Shown: piece by piece, positions 27,220-34,829 of the stretch | Layout: the number at the start of each line of letters is the position of its first letter | Numbering within the stretch: the stretch's first letter is position 1 | Assembly: GCF_013177695.1 (NCBI RefSeq) | Contig: NZ_WOEY01000114.1 | Coordinates: 1-64,000 of the forward strand | Direction of reading: 5' to 3' | Source of the DNA: Paraburkholderia solitsugae | GTDB taxonomy: Bacteria; Pseudomonadota; Gammaproteobacteria; Burkholderiales; Burkholderiaceae | Length of the DNA: 64,000 nt | Position numbers and translations under genes: made by a program | The notes under the pieces: model-generated | Database searches by the model: none | The model's input: only the letters and a program-made list of their open reading frames with translations | What the model was told of the DNA's origin: nothing

Positions 27220-27738
27220 ATGAAAAATCTGCAATCGGATGTGCCGGCCTGGAGCGACCTGCTCAGCGGCAGTAACGGCTGGCGGGCGTTGGGCCTCGCA
27301 GGCGGCGTCGCGCCGCGTTTGAGCCGAGCGGGTCCGGTTGTCGCGGCGCTTGGGCTCGCCGCACTCGCCTGGCAAATGCCAATAGCAGGTTTGTTTGACG
27401 ACTTGCTAGGTACGGCCGCACTGTGCGCGGCGCTCGCGAGCGTTGGACTGGGAGTCGGGATCGGTTGGCCGCATCGGCTCACTCGCGTGTTTACCGCCGC
27501 GCAGCCGGGCGAAGAGAACCTCGCGTCGCTTTCGATCACCACCATTCAATTGTTCGCGATGGCGTTCGGCTCGGCGCTCGCGGGCCTCGTCGCGAACGGC
27601 GCCGGTCTCACGACCCTCGCCCCGCTGCCCGCCGCGCAACACACCGCGCTCTGGCTGTTCGCGACGTTCGCGCTCGCGCCCCTGCTCGCAGCCGGGTTGA
27701 CTCGCCATAAGCCGCACCTCACCGGAGAAGCATCGTGA
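27220..27738 (+). pseudogene. Internally deleted MFS transporter remnant
   Basis: An open frame of 172 residues that joins the extreme N-terminus of an MFS exporter (about 30 residues, SGSNGWRALGLAGGVA) directly to its last third (PRLSRAGPVVAALGL through GVGIGWPHRLTRVF, GEENLASLSITTIQLFAMAFG). Full-length relatives have roughly 480 residues, so some 300 residues including most helices are missing in frame. It still has a start, a divergent operator, and a stop overlapping the next LysR gene by four bases (GTGA). It is almost certainly non-functional as a transporter. Confidence 0.75.
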
Positions 27739-28727
27739 TAGATCGAGTACAAGCCATGCGGATCTTCGTGCGGATCGTCGATGCCAGCAGCTTCACGCGC
27801 GCCGCCGAGTCGCTCGAGATTCCACGCGCCACCGCGACGACCACCGTGCAGGCGCTCGAGTCCCTGCTCGGCGTGCAGTTGCTGGTGCGCACGACGCGCA
27901 AGGTCACGCTGACTGCGGAAGGTGCCGCGTACTACGAACGCTGCGCGCAGATTCTCGCCGCGATCGAAGAAGTCGAATCAGGTCTGTTCAACCGTCCGGA
28001 GAATCTGCGCGGCCGCTTGCGCGTGGCGATGCCGGGCATGATTGCCGCGTCGATCGTGGTACCCGCGCTGGCCTCGTTCCGTGCGCTGCATCCGCATGTC
28101 GAGCTGGCGCTCGGTATGAGTCATCGCACGCTCGATCTGGTCGGCGAGAGCGTGGATTGCAGCATCGAGTTGGGCGAGTTGCCCGATTCCCGGCTGCTCG
28201 CGCGCCGCCTCGGGCTGCTCGAACGCGTCACCTGCGCGAGCCCCGCGTATCTCGCGCGGTTCGGCCAGCCGCATCACCTGGACGATCTCTCGGATCACGT
28301 CGCGGTGAACTGGCTGTCGATGCAAACCGGCCGGCGCGTGGACTTCGACTTCAGCGTGGCGGCGCGGACAAGCAAGGTGAAAGTGGACGGCTTCATCCAG
28401 GTGAACGACGAACACACGTATCTCGCATGCGGGCTCGAAGGCCTGGGACTGATTCAGCCTGGGCGCGCCGCCGCCGCACCTTACCTTGCATCCGGACAGT
28501 TGATCGAGGTCCTGCCGAAGTGCAAGCCGACGCCGGTCGCCCTCTCGGTGACGTATGTGAAAAGCCGGCAGATTTCGCCGCGCGTGCGAGCCTTTGTCGA
28601 CTGGCTAGCCGAGGTGTTCGAAAACGCGCCGGGCATGGTTAAGGCTGCGCCACCTCTGACCGATCCGCCGGCGTGGCCGGTGCTCGATGCGCAGGGGATG
28701 CACGATTCTTTCTCGCCGTCGCACTGA
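27735..28727 (+). CDS. LysR-type transcriptional regulator
   Basis: A 330-residue LTTR. The N-terminal winged HTH (MRIFVRIVDASSFTRAAESL, TVQALESLLGVQLLVRTTR) is of the group that resembles PecT/DmlR-type regulators. The effector domain spans about 95-300, followed by an unusual Pro-rich tail. The GTG start overlaps the stop of the MFS remnant as GTGA with ggagaagc upstream, so it is coupled to the remnant. It may regulate the DHA2 exporter that begins 228 bases downstream on the same strand. Confidence 0.88.
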   Translation: MIDRVQAMRIFVRIVDASSFTRAAESLEIPRATATTTVQALESLLGVQLLVRTTRKVTLTAEGAAYYERCAQILAAIEEVESGLFNRPENLRGRLRVAMPGMIAASIVVPALASFRALHPHVELALGMSHRTLDLVGESVDCSIELGELPDSRLLARRLGLLERVTCASPAYLARFGQPHHLDDLSDHVAVNWLSMQTGRRVDFDFSVAARTSKVKVDGFIQVNDEHTYLACGLEGLGLIQPGRAAAAPYLASGQLIEVLPKCKPTPVALSVTYVKSRQISPRVRAFVDWLAEVFENAPGMVKAAPPLTDPPAWPVLDAQGMHDSFSPSH

Positions 28728-28955
28728 TGCGCACGGGTTCGCCTTGACGTACATGCCCGTGCATTCACATGCCAATGAGCGTTGACCGCGCCACGACGAG
28801 AAAGCGTGGTGCGTTGTGCCAGTCGATCATTGCCGGCGTTTTCCGCACTGCATATTTGGCTCATGCGCCTACGGAAATCACTGCTTTATTGCATTCACGT
28901 ATGTGACTAGACTTCGTCGATCGATTCAATTGCAGGTCTAGCCCGAGGAAGTGTG

Positions 28956-30374
28956 ATGACCGAATGCGCCGCTGAACAACCGCTGCCCACCAAGCTGGCC
29001 GACACGGAGCGGCCTGCCAGGCGTGGGCGCCTGACGCTCGCGCTGGTGGCGAGCGGCATGTTCATGGCGGTGCTCGACACCACCATCGTCAACGTCGCCC
29101 TGCCCGCGATGCACGCCAGCCTGGGTGCGTCCGTGGGCGGTCTCGCGTGGATCGTCGATGCATACACGCTGAGTTTCGCCGCGCTGATCCTGGCGGGCGG
29201 CGTGGCGTCCGACCGCTTCGGTGCGAAAGCGGTGTATCTGTGGGGCCTGGCGCTGTTCGTCGCGGCCTCGGCGGCTTGCGGGCTGGCGCCGAACGTCGGC
29301 GCACTGGTGGTCGCGCGCTTCGTGCAGGGCAGCGGCGCGGCGTTATTCCTGCCGGCGTCGCTCGCCATCGTGCGCAGCACCTTCGACGACCCCGTCGAAC
29401 GCGGCCGCGCTATCGCCGCGTGGGCGGGGATTGCCTCGATAGCGGCGGCGATCGGGCCGGTGCTAGGTGGCCTGCTCGTGCAAGGGTTCGGCTGGCGCAG
29501 CGCGTTTCTGATCAACGTACCGACCGGCCTGGTTGCGTTCGCGGGTGCATGGGCCGTCGTGCGTCACACTACGCGCAGCGTCGGCCGCCATTTCGACTGG
29601 GGTGGGCAACTGGCGAGCATCGTCGCGCTCGGCGCGCTCTGCTATGCGGCGATCGAATTGCCGTCGCGCGGGATCGCTGCACGCGAGGTGTGGGGTGCGG
29701 CGCTGCTCGCCGTGCTGGCAGTGCTGACGCTCGTCGCCGTCGAGCGGCGCGCGCATCATCCGATGGTGCCCGTCGAGTGGTTCAGCAACCGCATGTTCGT
29801 GACGATGAATGCGATGGGGACGCTCGTCTATGTCGGCTACTTCGGGTTGTTGTTTGAGTTGAGTCTTTATCTGCACGGCGAGTTCGGGTTCAACGCGCGG
29901 CAGATCGGTCTCACGTTGTTGCCGCTTGCCGGCAGTTTGTCGCTTGGGAACGTGCTGGTGGGCAAGTTGCATGGACGTTTTGCGGCGACGCAGTTCATGA
30001 CGACCGGCCTCGTACTAGCCGCCGTTGCGGTGCCGGCGATGGCGATGAGTCTGGAATGGCGCGCGCCGTGGGTCGTCACGTACGCGGCGATGGTGATGTT
30101 CGGCGGCGGTACGGCGTTGTCGGTGCCGCCGATGATTTCGACTGTGCTGGAGCAGGTGCCTGGGGAGTTGGCTGGCGTGGCCTCAGGTTTGTTGAATGCG
30201 CTGCGGCAGGCAGGAGGTCTGGTCGGTGTCGCGATTGCAGGTGCGGCGACGATTCTGGCGCCTCATGTGTCCACGGCGTTGTGGTGGGTTGCCGCGATGG
30301 GGCTGGTGACGTATGCGAGTGCAGCGGGTTTGGCGGCGTGCGCGGCGGTTGTTGCTGTGCGGCTGCGGCGTTGA
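28956..30374 (+). CDS. DHA2-family (14-TM) MFS drug exporter
   Basis: A 472-residue membrane protein with 14 predicted helices. DHA2 signatures are present: LDTTIVNVALPAM in helix 1, the GGVASDRFGAK loop, and motif C-like GIASIAAAIGPVLGGLL. It probably exports toxic or aromatic compounds using the proton gradient. I chose the ATG at 28956 following cgaggaag rather than the adjacent GTG. A repeat element begins 12 bases past its stop. Confidence 0.88.
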   Translation: MTECAAEQPLPTKLADTERPARRGRLTLALVASGMFMAVLDTTIVNVALPAMHASLGASVGGLAWIVDAYTLSFAALILAGGVASDRFGAKAVYLWGLALFVAASAACGLAPNVGALVVARFVQGSGAALFLPASLAIVRSTFDDPVERGRAIAAWAGIASIAAAIGPVLGGLLVQGFGWRSAFLINVPTGLVAFAGAWAVVRHTTRSVGRHFDWGGQLASIVALGALCYAAIELPSRGIAAREVWGAALLAVLAVLTLVAVERRAHHPMVPVEWFSNRMFVTMNAMGTLVYVGYFGLLFELSLYLHGEFGFNARQIGLTLLPLAGSLSLGNVLVGKLHGRFAATQFMTTGLVLAAVAVPAMAMSLEWRAPWVVTYAAMVMFGGGTALSVPPMISTVLEQVPGELAGVASGLLNALRQAGGLVGVAIAGAATILAPHVSTALWWVAAMGLVTYASAAGLAACAAVVAVRLRR

Positions 30375-30385
30375 CCCTTTCTTGA

Positions 30386-30640
30386 TCTGGATTCTTGGGC
30401 TTTCCTTGATTTGCCATCGGATTATTAGCGTCGCCCCTGTGCGGGGCAGGCACCTACTTTTCTTTGCCTGCTGCAAAGAAAAGTAGGCAAAAGAAAGCAG
30501 CTTAAACCGCTAATTCTTAAGCGGGTCCCCCGCACAGTCACGGTAGTGGCGCATCTGGAATCTGTGTTCTCGCACATTCCGCGTAGGTGACAAAGCAGTC
30601 ATTCTTCCGGCGGCGCTGCGCGCGCCGAAGAGTGCTTCAT
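30386..30640 (+). repeat. Long dispersed repeat, copy 1
   Basis: The ~250-base element begins with a CTTTCCTTGATTTGCC-like segment and contains a GCCCC/GGGGC mini-hairpin, a perfect 15-bp hairpin (30453-30467 with 30473-30487; arm CCTACTTTTCTTTGC), and ends near GGCGGCGCTGCGCGCGCC. Two further copies lie at 45.4-46.3 kb. Short frames in it have no protein character. Confidence 0.85.
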
Positions 30641-30719
30641 TGAACCGCCCTGCAGCACTTTTGGCGCATGCGGGTTGCACGGCAAAGCACTTGCAATTAC
30701 GCGCTTCGTCCTTTTCTCG

Positions 30720-30742
30720 CTCCCGAAAAAGCTCACCGGTGG
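30720..30742 (+). repeat. Dispersed 23-bp motif, copy 3
   Basis: CTCCCGAAAA-AG-CTCACCGGTGG; the right half differs from consensus at two positions. Confidence 0.65.
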
Positions 30743-30762
30743 TGTCTTCACCCTGCTTTTTT

Positions 30763-30785
30763 CTCCCGAAAAGACTCACCCTTGA
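30763..30785 (+). repeat. Dispersed 23-bp motif, copy 4
   Basis: CTCCCGAAAA-GA-CTCACCCTTGA, in the same orientation and 43 bases from copy 3, between the long repeat and the decarboxylase gene. Confidence 0.65.
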
Positions 30786-30879
30786 CGCTGTCGGTGTGGG
30801 CGCGATCGTTCAGAACATCACCGTTCCCTGAACCGCTCGCTATCCTCAACATCTTCACGGCCTCCGGCACAGGCCTCGT

Positions 30880-31680
30880 TCATTCGCCTTTAAACACCGG
30901 TGGTCGCCTCTCCGAAAACGCTGCGAGCCCTTCACTGAAATCCGCGCTTTCGCACGCCTGCCGACGCAGTTCCGCAATCTGTTCCATCGCCTGCACAGGC
31001 ATCGGCTGCAAGTCTTCAAGTATCCGTAGTTGTTCCTTCACGGCCTGAGTCGCCAAGGGCGCTTTGCTAGCGATTCCGCGCGCCATTTCAAGGGCTGTTG
31101 CCTCCAGTTTGTCGCTGTCGACCAGACGGTTGATCACGCCAAAGCGCTCAGCACGCGCGGCATCGAGTGGCTGCGCGCTGAAGAACATCTCCTTCAATAC
31201 GTGAATCGGTAAATTGTTGAAGAACCGCAGCAGGCCGCTCGTCGTATAGGGCAAGCCAATGTTCGCCGGCGTCATCGCAAAACGCGCGCTGCCGTCGGCA
31301 ACGACAAGGTCGCAACTCATCGCCAGATCGACGGCGCCGCCCCATGCGGAGCCCGACACCATCGCGATCACCACGCCCGGGTAAGCACGCACACGACGCA
31401 ACACCCGCTCCAACGGCTTGCCGTAAGCAATCGGATCGCGGTCGTCCACCAACTCGCCAAGGTCGTGGCCCGCGCTCCAAACGTCCTGCCCAACGCCGCT
31501 GCCTAGTATCACGACCGGTATCCGCTGCGCGGCAAGATCGACAAGGTGCGAGTCAAGCGCGTGCAACAGCTCCGCGCTCAGCGCATTCCGGCGCATAGGA
31601 TGACTGAACATCAAGCATGCGATCCGTTCATCCACAATATCGACCGTTACCGTGAACGGCGATGCGTTTTGTGTGTTCAT
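30880..31680 (-). CDS. scpB: Methylmalonyl-CoA decarboxylase-type crotonase (ScpB-like)
   Basis: A 266-residue enoyl-CoA hydratase/isomerase-superfamily protein that follows E. coli ScpB closely in layout. The active-site His is in VWSAGHDLGEL, the oxyanion-hole region is SGSAWGGAVDLAMSCDLV, and the catalytic Tyr motif is IGLPYTTSG. ScpB decarboxylates (R/S)-methylmalonyl-CoA to propionyl-CoA. It is the third enzyme-size gene of a leftward operon with an MFS importer and a class III CoA-transferase, which fits uptake, CoA activation and decarboxylation of methylmalonate or a similar malonate. Its ATG overlaps the stop of a mini-ORF as ATGA, with gagg upstream. Confidence 0.85.
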   Translation of the reverse strand: MNTQNASPFTVTVDIVDERIACLMFSHPMRRNALSAELLHALDSHLVDLAAQRIPVVILGSGVGQDVWSAGHDLGELVDDRDPIAYGKPLERVLRRVRAYPGVVIAMVSGSAWGGAVDLAMSCDLVVADGSARFAMTPANIGLPYTTSGLLRFFNNLPIHVLKEMFFSAQPLDAARAERFGVINRLVDSDKLEATALEMARGIASKAPLATQAVKEQLRILEDLQPMPVQAMEQIAELRRQACESADFSEGLAAFSERRPPVFKGE

Positions 31681-31724
31681 TGTGTAACCTCTACAACATG
31701 TTTCAAGGTTTGTGGCCTGCTCAT
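31677..31724 (-). CDS. Mini-ORF 4 of the ATGA relay
   Basis: Fifteen codons, MSRPQTLKHVVEVTQ. Its stop overlaps the decarboxylase start (ATGA, 31680-31677) and its start overlaps the stop of mini-ORF 3. Purine-rich cgggaa precedes it. It arose by tandem duplication of the gene junction. Whether it is translated or merely passes ribosomes on is unknown. Confidence 0.4.
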   Translation of the reverse strand: MSRPQTLKHVVEVTQ

Positions 31725-31768
31725 CGCGTAATTCCCGCGGCGTATTTCAAGTTCTGCGGCCCGCTCAT
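31721..31768 (-). CDS. Mini-ORF 3 of the ATGA relay
   Basis: Fifteen codons, MSGPQNLKYAAGITR, with start overlapping the stop of mini-ORF 2 and stop overlapping the start of mini-ORF 4. cgggag lies just upstream of its ATG. The sequence is nearly the same as mini-ORF 4 and as the second half of mini-ORF 2. Confidence 0.4.
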   Translation of the reverse strand: MSGPQNLKYAAGITR

Positions 31769-31857
31769 CGCATAACTCCCGCGGCGCATTTCAAGTTTTG
31801 CGGCATACTTACTGCGCGACTCCAGTAGCCCTGTTCCGAGTTTTGCGGCGGGTTCAT
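31765..31857 (-). CDS. Mini-ORF 2 of the ATGA relay (double unit)
   Basis: Thirty codons spanning two repeat units. It begins MNPPQNSEQGYWSR, and its second half, MPQNLKCAAGVMR, repeats the pattern. One ATGA junction has drifted to GTATG, fusing two units into one frame, yet the outer overlaps with mini-ORFs 1 and 3 are intact. tggaag lies upstream of the ATG. Confidence 0.4.
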   Translation of the reverse strand: MNPPQNSEQGYWSRAVSMPQNLKCAAGVMR

Positions 31858-31901
31858 TGCGCGACTTCCATCAGATGATCCGAGTTTTGCGTCAGCCTCA
31901 T
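31854..31901 (-). CDS. Mini-ORF 1 of the ATGA relay
   Basis: Fifteen codons, MRLTQNSDHLMEVAQ. Its ATG overlaps the CoA-transferase stop (ATGA, 31901-31898) and its stop overlaps the start of mini-ORF 2. aggggc provides a ribosome-site-like stretch inside the end of the CoA-transferase gene. Confidence 0.4.
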   Translation of the reverse strand: MRLTQNSDHLMEVAQ

Positions 31902-33157
31902 TGTGTAGCCCCTGCCACACGTTCCGATACCTTCTCCGGCGAAACATAGTCACCCTGTTGATGCACCGCTTTCGCGGCAAGCAGCGCTTCAATCGAGCCC
32001 TCATCGAATCCCGCCTCGCGCAATACATCGACAGTATGTTCGCCGAGGCCCGGTGGCGCATGCCGGCTGACGTGATGCGAAGAATCACCCGTCACTGCCG
32101 AACTCGACACCGGTGTCACAACCTGGCGCAGCGCGCCAAGCGTCGGGTGCTCGACCGTTTCCACCAGCCGGCAGTGCTGCACCTGCGGATCGGCGAACAC
32201 TTCGTCTAACGTATTGATCGGGCCAGCGGGTAATCCCACGCCAATGAAAAGTTCTGTCCACTCCCGTTTGCTACGCGTCTTCAAACGTGCTTCCAACGCA
32301 GCCTTCAATTCGTCGCGATGCGCAACGCGGGCTTCGTTGGTCGCGAAGCGCGGATCGTCCGGCAACGCGGGCAATTCGAGCAGTTGGCACAAGCGCAGCC
32401 ACATGTCAGACGTGATCGGCGCGATGTTGAGCGGGCCGTCCCCGGTTTCGAACACGCCATAAGGCGCAATCACCGAATGCGCGTTGCCCGTACGGCGCGG
32501 AATGTCGCCAAGACTCAGGTAGCGCTGGCCATGTACGCTCAGCAACCCCACCAGACTCGCAAGCAACGACGTGCTCACATGCTGGCCACGCCCGGTTCGC
32601 TCACGCTCCAATAACGCCGACAGTATCGCCATCGCGAGCCACATGCCCGAACTCAGGTCACCAATCGCGGTGCCGGTGCGCGTGGGGTCGCCATCGGCGA
32701 AACCGGTCAGACTCATCAGACCGGAATAACCTTGCGCGATCTGGTCGAAGCCTGGCCAGCCACTCATCGGACCATCGGCGCCGAACGCATTGATGCTGCC
32801 CATCACCAGCCGCGGATTGCGCGCGCTGAGGACGTCATAGCCGAGTCCCATGCTGTCGATGGTGCCTGGCTTGAAGTTCTCGATCACCACGTCGGCATCG
32901 TCGATCAGCCGGTGGATCGCGGCCAGCCCCTCCGGCTTGCGAAAGTCAATGCACACACCGCGCTTGTTGCGGTTGCAGGATAGATAGTAGGTGCTCACAC
33001 CCCGGTCGAACGGCCCCCAGGTTCGGCTCATGTCGCCGCCCGGGCCCGGTTCGACCTTGATGACGTCCGCGCCGAGATCGGCCAGCACCATCGAGCAAAA
33101 CGGCCCCGACAGCGCACGGCTCAGTTCGACGACCTTGATTCCTTGTAACGCTTGCAT
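31898..33157 (-). CDS. Class III CoA-transferase (CaiB/BaiF family)
   Basis: A 419-residue family III CoA-transferase. It starts MQALQGIKVVELSRALSGP, has the nucleotide-loop ADLGADVIKVEPGPGGD, the IENFKPG block and the catalytic Asp in AIGDLSSGMW. It would move CoA from a donor such as succinyl-CoA onto a carboxylic acid. ggagaactga precedes the ATG. The operon order MFS, CoA-transferase, decarboxylase suggests that it activates the acid that the ScpB-like enzyme then decarboxylates. The exact substrate is inferred, not seen. Confidence 0.9.
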   Translation of the reverse strand: MQALQGIKVVELSRALSGPFCSMVLADLGADVIKVEPGPGGDMSRTWGPFDRGVSTYYLSCNRNKRGVCIDFRKPEGLAAIHRLIDDADVVIENFKPGTIDSMGLGYDVLSARNPRLVMGSINAFGADGPMSGWPGFDQIAQGYSGLMSLTGFADGDPTRTGTAIGDLSSGMWLAMAILSALLERERTGRGQHVSTSLLASLVGLLSVHGQRYLSLGDIPRRTGNAHSVIAPYGVFETGDGPLNIAPITSDMWLRLCQLLELPALPDDPRFATNEARVAHRDELKAALEARLKTRSKREWTELFIGVGLPAGPINTLDEVFADPQVQHCRLVETVEHPTLGALRQVVTPVSSSAVTGDSSHHVSRHAPPGLGEHTVDVLREAGFDEGSIEALLAAKAVHQQGDYVSPEKVSERVAGATQ

Positions 33158-33218
33158 TCAGTTCTCCAGCGAATTGATGACGGCTGCGGATAGCGCGAGC
33201 GCTGCGCTCGACGACGCA

Positions 33219-34547
33219 CTATTCCGGCAGTGTCTGATGACGGGTCTCGACAGCGAACGGCAAAATCAGCAAGCCGATCACAAAAGCCACCGCGGTCCAC
33301 GCAATCGGCAAGCCGAGCGAACCTTCCCAATGAATCGCGGCAGCCAGCAGGAAGTTGACGCCCGCGCCGAGCAGGCGGCCTACCGACGCATTAAAGGCGA
33401 ACGCGGTAGCACGGATCCGGGTCGGATATTGCTCCGGCAGCCACAACGAAAAGATCGCGAAATTGCCGCCGAAGAAACCAAGGAACAGCAGCGACACCAT
33501 GAACAGGTTGAGTCCGTTCGGCAGGTAGAAGACCCAGCCGAAGGCGAACACGATCGACACGGCCATACCGGCAAAGTACGTCCCAAGCGCCACGCGGCGC
33601 CCCAAACGTTCCGCCAGCCACGGCGCGACGAGACACCCGAGGATCGTCCCCACCGAGAGCACCGCCGCCCCAATCGACGCGAGATGCACGGCGCCAACGC
33701 GGTCGATGCCGGCGCGCGTCGCCAGCGTCACGACCGCGCTCGCTTCGTAGACCGACCCGGCCCACAAGCCGATGATCGCGACGCCCACCAAGCTCGCACT
33801 CGTCAACGTGCGACGCCGATAAGCCGGCGCGAATATCTCCATCAGCGGCCGGCGCTTGGGCACGGCTGCAGCGTTCGTCTGACCGAGGCCATGCGTGGCC
33901 TTTCGCCACTGACCCGGCTCCTTCACCCTGAGCACCGTGAAAATTGCCAGCAACGCCGGAGCGAGGCCGCACAGGAACATCGCGCGCCAGCCGTACGTCG
34001 CACCGACCGTATAGTTCAGCAAGGCGGCAAGGAAGAATCCGACGTAGTAACCGGTTTGCAGATAGCCCGCACCCATCTTGCGGCGATCTTCCGGCCAGCT
34101 CTCGGCGACATAGGTCCCGGCCAGCGCCCATTCGCCACCCACGCCGATGCCGGCAATCAGCCGGAACGCGGCTAATTCCCAGACGTTATGCGCGAACGCC
34201 GCGGCGCCGGTGAACACCGAGTAAATGAGGATGCTCGCGGCCAGCGTCTTGACCCGCCCGAAGCGGTCGGCGAGCGGCCCCCAGATGAACGACAACCCCC
34301 AGCCGATTAGAAACAACGCGAACAGAATCGAGCCGTACATGCCGAGATTGGCCGGCGTCGCGGCAATGCCCGAGACAGGCAGCAACTCGGTAAGCGCCGG
34401 AATCAGCACGAGCGCGTAGATCACCGAATCCACGCCGTCCAGCACCCATCCTGAGTAAACCGCCCAGAAGCCGCCGATCTGCTCGCGGGTGAGGGGCGTG
34501 CGCCGGGGCTTGAGCCCGGGCGTCGATACAGCGATCGCTTTGGACAT
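33219..34547 (-). CDS. MFS transporter (acid:H+ symporter type)
   Basis: A 442-residue, 12-helix MFS protein. WVLDGVDSVIYALVLIPAL in helix 1 and the loop GPLADRFGRVKTLA are typical of the aromatic-acid/carboxylate symporter branch; LWLPEQYPTRIRATA is the conserved loop after helix 10. It heads the leftward operon with a CoA-transferase and a ScpB-like decarboxylase, so it probably imports their substrate, perhaps a substituted malonate. ataggagacaagg before the ATG is strong. It is divergent from a LysR regulator. Confidence 0.88.
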   Translation of the reverse strand: MSKAIAVSTPGLKPRRTPLTREQIGGFWAVYSGWVLDGVDSVIYALVLIPALTELLPVSGIAATPANLGMYGSILFALFLIGWGLSFIWGPLADRFGRVKTLAASILIYSVFTGAAAFAHNVWELAAFRLIAGIGVGGEWALAGTYVAESWPEDRRKMGAGYLQTGYYVGFFLAALLNYTVGATYGWRAMFLCGLAPALLAIFTVLRVKEPGQWRKATHGLGQTNAAAVPKRRPLMEIFAPAYRRRTLTSASLVGVAIIGLWAGSVYEASAVVTLATRAGIDRVGAVHLASIGAAVLSVGTILGCLVAPWLAERLGRRVALGTYFAGMAVSIVFAFGWVFYLPNGLNLFMVSLLFLGFFGGNFAIFSLWLPEQYPTRIRATAFAFNASVGRLLGAGVNFLLAAAIHWEGSLGLPIAWTAVAFVIGLLILPFAVETRHQTLPE

Positions 34548-34564
34548 CCTTGTCTCCTATGTCG

Positions 34565-34647
34565 ACCAGAGTTGGCGCTTTAGCGTGTCGACCAGAGTTC
34601 GCGCTTTAGCGCGCTACTCTGGTCCCATGCAGAGCACTTACTCTGGT
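34565..34647. promoter_or_regulatory. Four-site ACCAGAGT / ACTCTGGT operator array
   Basis: ACCAGAGT occurs at 34565-34572 and 34591-34598, and its exact reverse complement ACTCTGGT at 34616-34623 and 34640-34647. Spacings are 26, 25 and 24 bases. The array lies between the divergent MFS and LysR genes and is the likely binding region of the LysR protein. Confidence 0.7.
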
Positions 34648-34829
34648 CCCATGCAACATGGTTGCTGCCGACAAACGCCGGCCGTTTTGAAGCGGCGCCG
34701 GACAGCTCTGGCTGGGCACGCTTCGGTTTTTTGTGGATTGAGTATAAGAACGCGCTCGATAATCTAAAAATATGATATTTCTCTAGCTCGATCGGATTTC
34801 GTTATGGGATGAAGGAGCGAGCGACGCAC

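Larger units (their letters stand above)
31677..31901 (-). repeat. Five-fold tandem duplication of a stop/start gene junction
   Basis: Between the CoA-transferase stop and the decarboxylase start lie five degenerate units of 42-46 bases. Each carries a purine-rich Shine-Dalgarno-like stretch, a (TT)ACRCRATGA junction and a segment like GCCGCAAAACTTGAAAT. The CoA-transferase ends in ACACAATGA and the decarboxylase begins in ACACAATGA, so the ancestral genes probably overlapped by one ATGA that has since been multiplied. Confidence 0.8.

Noticed and set aside
31677-31901. CRISPR-like array (regular 44-base units)
   Set aside because: Units are adjacent without spacers and degenerate; they are tandem duplicates of a gene junction.
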